A program made the position numbers and the translations under genes. Under the pieces are notes generated by a model. It made no database searches and was not told the DNA's origin. It saw nothing but the letters and a program-made list of their open reading frames with translations. From Capitulum mitella (taxonomy: Eukaryota > Arthropoda > Thecostraca > Pollicipedomorpha > Pollicipedidae): a DNA stretch of 64,000 nucleotides. The DNA lies in NCBI GenBank assembly GCA_030062745.1, contig CP099848.1:23066378-23130377 (forward strand), in the 5' to 3' direction. Positions within the stretch are counted from its first letter, which is position 1. Every line of letters starts with the position of its first letter. Below are positions 1 through 11,577 of the stretch, piece by piece.

Positions 1-539
1 TTCGTGGGTGGCAGTAAAACCTAGAAAATGTGTTCTGGGTACGTCCTGTTTTTTCTCGACGAGGGTGATGTGACAAACGGCCACATTTCGAGAAGGCGCC
101 CAAAATGTATGACGTTTCAGTTAGCTAAATTCCGACTTTCATCACAGTCGCAGTGGTTGGCCAAATTATTGGCAGGTTCAGAGCCGCGAGAATTCAATCA
201 CAAAGAATTCAACCACAAGAGCTGTATTCGCTGAGAGCCAGTAGGTTTTCGGCGGCGATCACCGAAAACAAAAAAGCTGGAAAGAAAATAACGAAAAGTC
301 TACGAAACACTACTCTAGCGCTGAGGATTGTCCGAGCTAAATTAGCCATTGGTATGATTACGTAATATCTGAGTAATGCTCTCTGCGCTTGCGTTAGTTG
401 CATCTTCCTGCGAAAACGTTCATCTAAAAGCGGACAGGATAAACACTCAATTGCGGTTCCCGCTACGCACAAACCGACTTTACCTTCATGTTTCAGAGAT
501 GCATATTTTCCTTTTTTGCGGATTTCGGTCAGTCAAACG

Positions 540-645
540 CAGCATCTTTTGCCCTGGCCCTGCGTCGCCTGAGGGGTCGGGCCCTGCGCCTGAGGGGCCC
601 TGGCCCTGCGTCGCCTGCCTTGGCCCTGCGTCGCTTATCTGCCCG
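540..645 (+). repeat. GCCCTGCGTCGCCTG short tandem repeat
   Basis: Imperfect copies of CCTGCGTCGCCTGAGGGG and TTGGCCCTGCGTCGC in a GC-rich patch. Frames through it are repeat products, not genes. Confidence 0.65.
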
Positions 646-1796
646 CTTAGTCGGCCTGAGTGTGCGACGATGACGCCTCTTCGGCTCCAGGACAGTGCGT
701 CCGGAAACCGGCTTCATACACATCAGAACTGTCTGCCAATGCAAATTAAGGAGACCGCTCCTGCCATATTCAGGGATCTGAACGACAGAATGATTCCGAT
801 CTATTGCTCGCCCTGGTGCATGGGATGGGCTGCCCTGTCAGAAAACGAAAATATCACGAATAGTGGAGCAAGACGCGACACGACCTGCTTAACTTCGTTT
901 GAACGTGGCTTGAATGACGGTCTGATGAGACTGAGGTGGGTCACACGGGCGTGTAATGGCACTCCTGCCTTCCCGTATACTTTACACTGCCTTATGACGG
1001 ATAGTGTAGTGTAAAATATACAGAACGGGAGTAAAAATATAAAGTACCTGTCCGAAGGATTCACTTGCAGCAGTGCAAGCATCGCATCACCACCATGACA
1101 GACACCAGTTTCTCCATGCTATGACCCTGAGCTATTCACTTACGCCCCTCCCTCCTCCTCTTCGTAACTTGCACCCATTTACCAGTTCTATCTTTTGGTT
1201 GCCATGAAACTGCGCACTCCGCCGTTTGGTCGTGTGAAATAGTTCCATGACGTACACCTCTCAGACCTCAGTACACCCTCATTCTTAATGGTCCGAAGCC
1301 TCATGCTATACGTATAGGTTTTTTTGTCATTTTGTTCTAAAAAATAGACAAGACCATCAGCAGACGCCATTCAAAACAATACCAATGTTTGCCTCAGTTC
1401 TGAAGATAAATGAAAGACACTGACAAGCAGATGTTTCTCTTTCCTCTAGTCCTTGACTACCCTCGTGTTTTCGCTTCTGTTATTTGCGGTAAAATAAGAG
1501 GCGCGAGATTTGTTTTGGTCCCAGAAACGGCTGAACGTCTCATTTAGATTCTGATGTCTCAAAGGCGGGAGGGATCGGCGCCTGCACAAAATTAGACTCA
1601 GAAGAGCTACTTGGAACAAAATCTTGCTGTTTCTGTGTAAAGCACTGAAATTAACAATGACGTGCAAACGAGCACTGTATGCATGGTAAATGGCTGGAGA
1701 CCAAAAAACAGTTGTCCTCGACAATTTCATTGGTATCCAGAACAATTCAGAGACCGACATCTAGTTCATTATGACAACGATTATAATGTTCACCTT

Positions 1797-1875
1797 TACT
1801 GGAAGAAATGACGGACCCAAAAACATGGCGTGTTCTTTTTACTGGCAGAAACGACAGACCCAAAAACATGGCGTG
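1797..1875 (+). repeat. Two tandem ~44-bp units
   Basis: ACTGGAAGAAATGACGGACC..AAAACATGGCGTG is followed by ACTGGCAGAAACGACAGACC..AAAACATGGCGTG. No coding signal. Confidence 0.75.
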
Positions 1876-4800
1876 GTATGAAAGAAATCACTGCGACACA
1901 ACGTATCGACGTGTCCATATTCCCCCTCCTCTCACAATGAAACATTCATTGGCGTGGTCTGGCCGCATACAGAGCTTGAGAGGTGCCACAAACATGCAAA
2001 ATCAGCGCGGGAAAACGGCTCAATATTCCAGCAGCAGGCTGTCGGTCCACTGTTCCTGCATGATTGTCCACTGTTCCTGCTCTCGCCGGTTCCGGCCGCT
2101 GAACTCGGCGCGTGAGAGCGCGCCTTGTTTTGCATTCAGGCAGGCTCCGGCCGTTCCCCCCGGCCGCTGATCTCCACTTGCCTCTGGCACCGACGAGTCG
2201 TGCCAAGAGCGATCAATCACCGCTTTCATAGCCCCGGGCGTTATCGACGGAATGTGCGGAGGAAAAGGCGAGCACGATACTGGACTCGTTCAAACGAGGT
2301 CTCCTGTTCCAGACTGTGCGTGGGTAGAGCTACCCTTAGGATGCGTAATAAGTGAAGGCTCCCTCTTGTGTTACGCGGTCTGCCGTCCCAGCGCCGATGG
2401 TTGGAAAGGTTTGTTACCACGGGCCATGGCATGTTCAGTCATCAGCGTCTTAAAGGAAACCAGAAAAGTGCAGATTTCTGCGTCATCCATCTTCAAAAAC
2501 GGATAACGGTTTCTTGTTTGACGACGTACCTTCAGTTTTGATCGGGGCCCATCAGCCAAACACGAATGGTCAAGTTGGGGTACTGGAAACGACGGCTGGG
2601 AATAGTTCAGACTGATCCACACCGACTGACTGGCGTTCATAACTCGTCATCGATGCTGAAAGCATGACAGACAATACACAAACCTACGAAGCGTTTCAGT
2701 GTGCTAGTTCCGCGCATTGTTCAGAAACAACGCACGTCAGCCAAGCCGACTGTAAGCTGGTTTGCCTTCGGCGAAGAAAAATCATTTTCCGTCGGGCGAA
2801 AACGAAATTGTTTCCCGTCGGTGAAAGCCCTTTAATCCATCGTGTCCCGCCGACGTGTTTCGGATCTGTGCGTTGTGGACGCCAGCCCCCGAGCACGCCG
2901 AAACCTGAGCTGCTATTTTCACAGATCGCAGGCTGCTAACACTGGAGCCTTCGCCGGATGTCCCGTGCTGCGTCGGCAATTCGATCTGGGATTACTCTTA
3001 CCGCTCAGTGCTGGCTGACGGCGCACTGGCCAGCACGCTCACGCTGCGGCCGTCCTTTCGTCGCTGTTTTCCCCAATTTCTCCGCGAAAGCCTGTGTGCC
3101 AGCTGCCTCCTTCCACCAGTCCAGCGGGCGAAGCAATAAACTCCTGATGATTTCATTCGGCGAGACTAACAACAGCGGAGCAAGCGCAGATACCCGCACT
3201 CGTTGGATGATCTCAGTAGGAATTCGTTCGGTAAAACAGAATCTCAAGACGTCCTGCAAACCCGCAAGGCTTGTTTCGCCTCGCACACCTTCACTCGGAC
3301 GTGGCGGACTACGTCGTGGCGACCGCTGACGTGACGAGGAGGCGAGACGCGTCCACAGGCGTCCGCTTTAATCTGGGACCGGAACTGCAACTCTTGTCTG
3401 AGGCTGGCTTACATGCCAAGAGTATCGACAAACGCTTCGCCCGAATTTCGTTTTATGTCGAGTGAATTTCCCTCCTTCGCCCAAACATTACCATCTGGGC
3501 CACGACGATAAGCAAGTTAAATCAGATAAGCCGACTATGACGCCCCTCTGCTCATATTTTGTGTCCCATACCCAGCGCGGCGTTGCGTAAATTCACAGAC
3601 CTGCCGCCGCGGCTGCCAGAGTCGGTCGTCTCTTGCCAGAAATGGCGGTCGCACAGAGCGCGCTTTGCATGCCGGGCGCCCGGCGCAGTCAACAACGGCA
3701 GACCAGCGGCGCCCGTGACTGTTCTTCCGCGCGCGCTCGCATACCTGTAACCCAACCAAGTGCACCAGCTATGGGCGGTGGTTCTGCGCACGATTGCACC
3801 AGTTCAGATGCGCCTCCCCCCACACGATACACTCCGACGTAATGCACCCCGCTTCGTAATCGACAAACGAAAACTACCGCGCCCACAGACTTCGGCCGAA
3901 GTTCGTGCAGGGCTGTCCAGGGATGCTGACTTGAGCTCAGTTCGGTCACCGACCACCCATCGACCTCACGTTGTACTAGCCAGTGAGGCCGTGGATCCAC
4001 GGTGCATCTCCCCGCTTCACGCTGGTCACGGGTCATAGAACGAAGCCGTGGGGATATATTTGGATTACAGTGACATCTTGAAATCACTCAAGCCACGTTC
4101 ACAGCGTTGCCTGTTACCAATTTCAAGACGTCAGCCTGTCGCGCCACAAGGGATGCGATCGGCAAAAGTATTATTTTCCCCGATCAGAGCGCACCAGTCT
4201 GCATCCAACACCACAGTGAACAATCCAACATCACCACACATCCGCACTACACGAATAGGCAGGGCAGAGGAGGGGACAGTGTTCAGGACAGTGTGCAGGC
4301 CGGCGGGCAGGAGTGCGTGCACGACGGCGTGCAGGACAGAGACCCGGACAGCGGACGTCTCAGCCGCGCGGCCCGGCGCCCGACGGAGCGCCACAGAGCC
4401 GGCGTGCTTCAGCAGGGCGCCTCCAGCACGCTTCACCAAATTACACCACGGATTACCAAACAACACAGAGCCCATCCGCTGCCAGACGGCGGCTCGAGCT
4501 AGCGGCGCAGGGCGAACAAAACTGGCGCCATCGTAGCCCGGCGGCGGACGCGAGACCCGAGGGCAGCAGTGTCTGGACAGGGAGCGGTCCCCCTGTCCGC
4601 TCTGGGACGCGAACGTCCACAGGCGGCCGGCCCACCTCGACATCGGCGCGGCATGGGCGACACAGGCGTGCTTTGAATGACGTGAAGCGGGCGACGACGA
4701 CAAACACTCGTATGGCGCGAGCCGCAGGCAGGTGGCCGACTCACGCATCGACCGACCTGCTGTTTTCGGCCGACGTCATTAACACGTAAGTACAGTTCAT

Positions 4801-5280
4801 ATCTGGGGAAAACACTCTGGGCAGAGCGTCAACGGCGAGGGCCGGGGTCGAAATCAACAGGAGCTGTCTTTATGCCAACATACATGGGGCTAGTTTGGTC
4901 TAGGGCGCTGCGCTCGGGCTGGGCTCAACACTCAGCTGCCCCGAGATTGTTTTCGTCTCCGTTGGCAGCCAACGCAGACCGGTCTGACGTAAGGTCTCTC
5001 TGACGCTGACGGTGGACGAAGCCGCCAAGTGTCAGTCGCTGACGGGCTGCTGCAACGCTTCCTCCCACTGCTCGCGGGCGTCCCGCGGCTCCGACGAAGC
5101 GGAAGGTACCGGCCCAGCGTCTGATGCCCGTCTGACTGTGACCGAACGTCGTGTCGTGAAAATGCCGGTAATTGGTGAAATTTTAATCCCGAATATCTGA
5201 AATGAATGGTCTGAACGCAGCAGCCACGTCACGCAGAGCACGGTAAGGGATTTCAGGCGCATGACAGGCTAGTGGCTTAG

Positions 5281-7013
5281 TGCTCATGTATCGTGAACAA
5301 TTCTGGGTCATCGAAAACGGTGGCCAGCACCAGCGTATCCTGAATTTTCCTAAGCGGGGTTACGGCTAAAATAGAGGGGCTGAAAAGAACTCTTCCCATT
5401 TCACTGCAAACATGGGGAAGTGACCCTATGAAATGGCGCACCCTGACATCTTTGTCTTTTAAACAGATTTGCGATAACAACCAATTTTAGGGGCACTTTG
5501 ACCATAAAGATGGTCATATGGCGCCTGTGACTCATCCTTGGTGTGGTAGTGCTGGTCATTCGGTCAACAGATGAATCAAAGGAAACCGATGAGGTCTAGG
5601 TTGTGTTAAAGGTTTGAAAGGGACATAGTTATGCTTTTTTAGCTACGATCTTTCGAGGCGTTACAGGCGTTTTAAAGCTATTGAAATGGATATGACTTCA
5701 AAATTCGGGTTACACGCCAGTCATCCCTCACCTGGTTTACCTTGGGGTACATAACATCTCCGTGAAATCCCGTATCCGACAGGAAATTTAAAAAACTGCA
5801 GAACATGGTCTAAGTCCAGTACAAGCAGAACACGCAGAGCTTCCCAGAAGCGGCGATGATGACACGATTTCGTCAACAGTTAGCCAACTCCTGCTACGCG
5901 ACGGCCGCAGATGAGATTAATGTGGCTGTGATCGAGCGACATGCTGAGAAGCATCCAGCTTGCCAAACGCGGAGAAGAATGACGTAATCTGTGGGGGCGG
6001 AGCGAGCACTTCCAGTGGCCCTAACTGGTGCATTCCAGCCGTGACCTTGAGCTGCCTACATACGATTGGCCACGACGGTCGACCGCCGCAGACAGGTGTC
6101 GGATCGGGCCCGAGGACCTCCCACTTGCCTGCATGTGCCTGTCATCTTCATGCCCTCATAAGTCAGTTGGGGTTTGCCTGAAACAAAGAGAACATGGTTT
6201 TAGATTGCTCCTTAAGCTCCTTAACCTCGTGAGTCAGGGTGGTGGCGATCGGGGTGGTTCCTCTTCAGACATCTGAGACGCAGACATGTGTCGCCTTCAG
6301 TAACGAGGCGTCCGTAGGACCGTGGGTTGCCTATAGAGACTACCTGCTCATTACCATTTTCATTGAAGTCACACAAGCGAGCATCCATACGAAAATCTGA
6401 GGTCGTTGGTACATCGCTGCCACACATGGTCGCTTTTCTGCGCTAGCTCTGCGAGAAGTGACGTCAGAACGCCTACATTTTACCCCATCCCAGGTCCAGA
6501 TTTTTTTTTTTTTAATTTTAAAACCCCCAAACTTTAAAAAAACCCCCAAAAAAAAATTTTATTTTTATTTTTTTTGAAGGGTGTATTAAATTTTTTTTAC
6601 AAACAATAAAAAGCTTTTTGGCTCCTTGCGGTGTTCTCCAGGGATGACAGGCGTTGTGGATCGGCGACGCAAAATAATGAGTACGCGCACGTCACGCACG
6701 GCAACGAAGGGAGCAGAGCAACGGCGAACATAAGGACGGAGAGGAAAGGACGGTAAACGCTTGAAGAGCTGAACGAACACGGGTGAGGAAAGCGGAGAAA
6801 ACTGAGCATTCGAGGAGATCAGATTCGACAAGGAGGAAAGTGAAATATTGGAAGGGACACAGCTGGACGATACGGTGGTCAATTGCCAAAGTTTTGCAAC
6901 GAAAAATCGACGTCATATTGGAACCTGAGAACAACCTAAAAAGTTATAAAGAGGGCATGGTTTTCGCTCTTACCAGGTCGCCAAGCATGAAAAAGCCCAT
7001 CCCGTGCATGGTG
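5281..7013. other. Intergenic, no gene recognised
   Basis: No supported frame. A short frame near 5856-5990 (MMTRFRQQLANSCYA...) has a protein-like composition but only 43 codons and no support. Confidence 0.45.
6490..6605. repeat. A/T and C homopolymer cluster
   Basis: Short runs of T, A and CCCCC alternate with almost no other sequence. This looks like a poorly resolved low-complexity spot rather than biology, like the larger tract at 21.46 kb. Confidence 0.6.
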
Positions 7014-7326
7014 GTTAAATTCAGTCAGTTAGGTGTCAAGGATGTAGAATGAAATTCATGCTGTCAGACTTGTTCCTGCCATGGCTCTGAATCGCCGCCG
7101 CTGGTTATTGGTCGCCTCTCCGTTGACCTATGCACCTTCGCTGACCTGCCCGTCCGATTTGTCTTGCCTGGGGCAGTTAGACATCAGCCGTCCTCTGCTC
7201 AGTGCTTAATGCTTGGTCTCAGATAAGGGGAGGAGCAATACAGCTGCCAGAAAGCCTAACAGCAGAGCGATCCAGTAGCATGAATTAATATCTACATCCT
7301 CGACACCCAACTGACTGAATTTAGCA
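7014..7326. repeat. Inverted repeat, ~50-bp arms
   Basis: TAAATTCAGTCAGTTAGGTG..AAGGATGTAGA at 7014-7060 recurs inverted at 7270-7322 with few mismatches; the loop is about 210 bases. It may be the termini of a short foldback element. Confidence 0.7.
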
Positions 7327-7773
7327 ACACTGTCCCGTGAGAATTCAGGTTCATTTTGAAGCCACATCAAGCACGCTTCATCAAAGGCGTTTCCCGTGAC
7401 CATATTTCCGTCAGCGGGGCGCTCGTCCCACGAGGCTGAAAAACCGGACCACGCAAAGATCCTTCCACGCCACCGCAGTCATACCCGTCAGAACACAGAG
7501 CGAACCGATCCCCTCCCCTCCCCCAAGAAACATGGACCCACGCCACCAGCACAGTAAACGATCCCGCACTTCCCAGAAACACTCCTGAACGGGCCCCTCT
7601 GGGGGGTAGCCACATAAAGCTCCCGGATTATGCAGTGGCCAGGGGCAACTGTCGAAGTGAATGAACCGGACAGCGATAACGTTAAGTGCGTTCATTTTTT
7701 TCCCGCTGTGTTGTAACACAGTAGATTTAAGAGTCCTGGTGCAATGAGCGATGCAAAAAATATAAGGACTACT

Positions 7774-8978
7774 TTAACCCGCCCCCGACCGCGCGTGCTG
7801 ACCGCTCCCTGAGGTTTTTAAAGACTGGGAGAGAACGAACAAACGCAGCGCCATGAAACTTTGAGCACATTTTGCTTAATCATTTTTACACCTTCTGCCA
7901 ACCTTTTTGACCTAGGGTCTAGCCAGACGTCTGACCTAAGTCAAATCAAGACCTTTATCCAAAAACGTTTATCGCCCTGCAACTTTTTCGGAAAACATGA
8001 TGTCACAATAAAACTGGCGGGGATTAGAGATCTTGATAGATGCAACCAATCCGATGCCTCAGATACATCGGAATTTTCTGGGTCACTGACTTTAGGTCAA
8101 ACCTATTTTTAAAACATGTCGTTTTTGGAAATTGACGTGATTTTTCATAACATTTTTTGTGTGAGATGATGCAGACATCCAGTAACCGTCAATGGGCAAG
8201 GCATCAGTAACTTCCGGCCATTGGCCTGAGGTCAAGTCACGAATAACTGTTGTGAGTCAAAATGCACCGCCGTCAAAATCGGCGATGAATTACTCAGAAC
8301 CGATAAAAAATGGCAAAACTGGCTCGCACAATTGCGAGCAATACCAAAAAGTTCCAAAGGCTTAAAAAATTGCATATTTATGGAAGAAAAACAGGCTATC
8401 GCGAATAAAGTTCCGCCAGCTGTGTAAATTGGTGTCTACTGAATTTCCCAAAACTTAAGCATGAGAGACCATCGCAAGAATAACTATGATCAAGAAATAT
8501 CACACAGAAAGGGTTATATCGCAAAATTAAGAAATGCTAAAATCGGCTTCCGCCAATTTCATACCGCGTCCGGCTACGGCGACAGCCAGCAGTCGGCGCG
8601 AAAATCGCCGTGTCTTTACCTCAACGTTTCGGTGTATATATTGAATAAATCAGAGGAATTAGACATGTATCAGCATCAGCGGACTTTTAGCTATTCCTTG
8701 GTGCATTTACCTAGACTTTACTAATCACAGCCCTTGAGAACCAGGCCGCTTCTCCGTTTCATGCAGTCGGCTGTGAGAAAACATATGTAGGGCGTAAATG
8801 GCTTACATATTACTCATACTAAAAACGAGACCAGTTTCGAGCTCTACTTGTCGCTAGCCTTCCAGCGGTGCTTATTTTTATCGTGCGACCAACTGTTCGT
8901 GAGTAAGAGGGAGGGGCGGTGAACCGCCTCCCTCAGCCGGGCGTGGTTGGCGCCGACTGCCAGTGGAGCGCGGGTTAA
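7774..8978. mobile_element. TTAA-flanked non-autonomous element, copy A (piggyBac-like)
   Basis: Bounded by TTAA at 7774-7777 and 8975-8978, with tips starting CCCGC..., and no transposase ORF. Its interior matches, in opposite orientation, the element at 15650-16872, for example the block at 8832-8905 against 15736-15800. TTAA target duplication and CCC tips are the piggyBac hallmark. It carries several TGACCT/AGGTCA motifs. It lies 1 kb beyond the 3' end of the receptor gene. Confidence 0.75.
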
Positions 8979-9035
8979 CAAAGCGTGATTGATTAACAGG
9001 AAGTCGTTATTTTTAGACGGCAACACCCAGCCACT

Positions 9036-9869
9036 TTAACCCTATTACCGCACAAAAGGGGGGGGGGCTTCGGAAGACACCCTCCTTTCTTTTTGCTCGC
9101 CATTCCCAGGGTTTTCAGGACAGCTTCAATAAACTTGGTGACTGTTCCTACCTGTTTTTGCTGCATATTGCGGCAAATTTTCGTCATTTCATTTTTCTCA
9201 CAGGTGGAGCCAGGCCAAGTTTTTGGGAGGCACCTCAGGCCATCGTTGGCATCGCTGAAGGTAAAAGAAAATGACTTGCGAAAAATAAAGTCCTTAAAAT
9301 ACGACTTCAAACTTTACATGGGTGTATAGGTAGATAACTGAACAAGCTACAAAAAATATTTTTTGATCTGATGCCACTTCACAATGTCAAGTCAAGGCGA
9401 AAAGTCAAAAATTGGTTTTATGCAAATATTTTTGACGTTAATTACCAAAATACCACATCTGGCTTAAAACAGTAAGCTCTGCTTGTTGCAGGTTTGCATC
9501 CCGTCAGGTCACGGAGATATGACCTAAAATGTTCGTGCGGGTACCCTATAGCACGATGGTCATCAACAGGACTGTTAGAAATATAGGCAATTCAGGTAAC
9601 TGGTACCTTTTCAAACACTATGAGGTGATCTTAAGGTCATTGCATGTGACTCTGAGGTAATTTCAGGTCATGTAAGGTTAAAAGTCGGAAGTTGGTGTTA
9701 CGAAGACACAGTCACGGCAGTTCCCCCATTTCATGTAGGGTGAGTGTTAAACTTTGTTAAACTTCATGGTGAGTCTATTGTCGCTTGTTGCGATGAAATC
9801 GGACATGGACTTCTCGAGATCTCGGGAGAGGCCGAATAAGCCCCCCTCCGTTACGGGGATGCGCTCTAA
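9036..9869. mobile_element. TTAA-type non-autonomous element related to the 36.8-38.0 kb copy
   Basis: Left tip TTAACCCTATTACCG at 9036 resembles TTAACCCTATTCCCGG at 36805. The right end is mutated to CTAA at 9866-9869. Interior blocks match the 36.8 kb copy (the CTCGAGATCTCGG region near 9811-9826 and the GGAGCCAGGC region near 9205), with shared AGGTCA motifs. At 834 bp it is shorter than the full copy, so it is internally deleted. Confidence 0.72.
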
Positions 9870-9993
9870 CGTTATGGTATGGGAACAGATCTAATGCGAA
9901 TGGTCTACTTTCGACCTCGAAAAGGAAACTTGTGGCTACCCACCCTTAGTTAGATACCGAACATTATTTTAGACATGACGTTCTGAGGCTGTT

Positions 9994-10207
9994 CTACGGT
10001 AGATAAGACGGAAACACATTCCAAGCACGGTACACAATGCAACAGCGCTGTTCACAGCACAGTCGGCGGTTTAAGATGAACTGTCCTTCCCGACTGCTGC
10101 CTCCGAAAAGAGGACTACTGTACTTACAGCATAAGCTCCTGAAGGCCTGGCGGAATGCTCGACGGAATTTCGCCGACATGGCGTTGTACAGAATAGGGTT
10201 GATGGCG
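9994..10207 (-). CDS. TRHR: TRH-type receptor, coding exon 3 (NPILY motif and C-terminal tail)
   Basis: Follows a gttatttcag acceptor. The split codon AG+C gives serine, then A-I-N-P-I-L-Y-N, the TM7 NPxxY motif, then a basic helix 8 ([10 protein letters not shown]) and a CC pair. The frame ends at 9994. The tail is about 60 residues, in the usual range; the last 35 or so residues have no recognised conservation, so a further splice cannot be excluded. Confidence 0.85.
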
Positions 10208-11439
10208 CTGAAATAACAGAAAACACAAATACTTCTGCTGCAGTCACGGCAGCACGTTTCTCGTTCAGCTGTTTAAGCAAAGTTTCACTGGTCGTTGAAG
10301 CGTTTTTGCACCAGGCTGAAAGGCATACGTGCACAAATAACAAAAGATATACAAAGGCAGATTTTTTAGATTTCGGCTAAGGCATCCGTCTTTTCCTGTT
10401 TAATACAGATAACTCGTATTTCGTAAATTCATTTCGATATTTGCAGGCCATTTTTGCTGTCTGCCATATCCATGGGCTCAAATGCAGTATCTTTAGCTGT
10501 CTCAACCACGCAGTTTCTTTTTCGGAGAAACGTCTGCGACGGAGTAGAGCTTGTTCGACCAGAGGCCGGAAAATCAGAGCTTTGTTGTTAGAAAATGAAA
10601 ACGGCAGTTGCTATGCAAATTGTATCAAGCTACGTGCCTGGTGTTTCAACTAGTCTGACTTAACAAGAGCGATTTATCCAACAAGGTCGGACTCTCTGGA
10701 GAAAAGTACTTGCGGAAGCTGGCAAAAATGGAAGGCAAAAGGGAAGCGGATGAAGTCCATGACTTCTGATATCTCATTACCATGAAAAACTAAATTAACT
10801 CTAGTATTTGGCTCATGTCTTTATTTGTGAACACCATTACAAATTTGTCTGTTTATTTAACAAACTGGGTAGTCCACGAAAACACCTCAGGGCTGGGCAC
10901 AGACAGGCGACGAGGCCTATCATACAGTTTATGGTAAAGAGATAGGAGGGGTAAAAACGAACGGTAAGAACAAAACTGAGACAAAACAATGGAAGCACTC
11001 TGCTGAAAACACACAGACATACACATTCACACCGCACGATTTTTGGCAGCACGATGCACATGTTGGAGGCTCAAAAACGAAACTATCGCTGGCCACTGGA
11101 GGCACGATAGCGAGGAATCCACAGCCAGTAAACCTGTGGAGTACTGTATTCACAAACATCCATACCTGTTGATGTAGACGCAAGTTTTGGCAAACATGAG
11201 AAACCAGAGGTCCATGTACTTGTCGGCGGGGGTCTGGGCAAAAGAATTGTAGACAAGCATGCTCCTGTAGGGCAACCAGAGCAGCGCGAACAGCGATACC
11301 ACCGTCAGCAGCATCTTGATCACCTGCAGCAAAACGGCCAGATCATGTACATTCTTTCGCACGCCACGCGACACATAGGTCATTCTTCGGATGGTGTGAA
11401 GCATTGTATCTATCTATCTATATCTATCTATATATATAT

Positions 11440-11478
<39 letters not shown>

Positions 11479-11516
11479 TACCATATTTCGTTGTGATACA
11501 TGTATCATGTATATAT

Positions 11517-11577
<61 letters not shown>

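Larger units (their letters stand above)
1..5280. other. Intergenic, GC-rich patches, no gene recognised
   Basis: Apart from the two short tandem repeats, the stretch has GC-rich, CpG-rich patches at about 2030-2260, 2880-3730 and 4270-4740. The many overlapping frames there are open on both strands, as expected from composition, and lack domains or splice support. One patch could hide an exon or promoter. Confidence 0.5.

Noticed and set aside
4131..4789. Overlapping frames of 130-205 codons on both strands
   Set aside because: GC-rich DNA open in most frames, Arg/Ala/Pro-rich products without conserved motifs.
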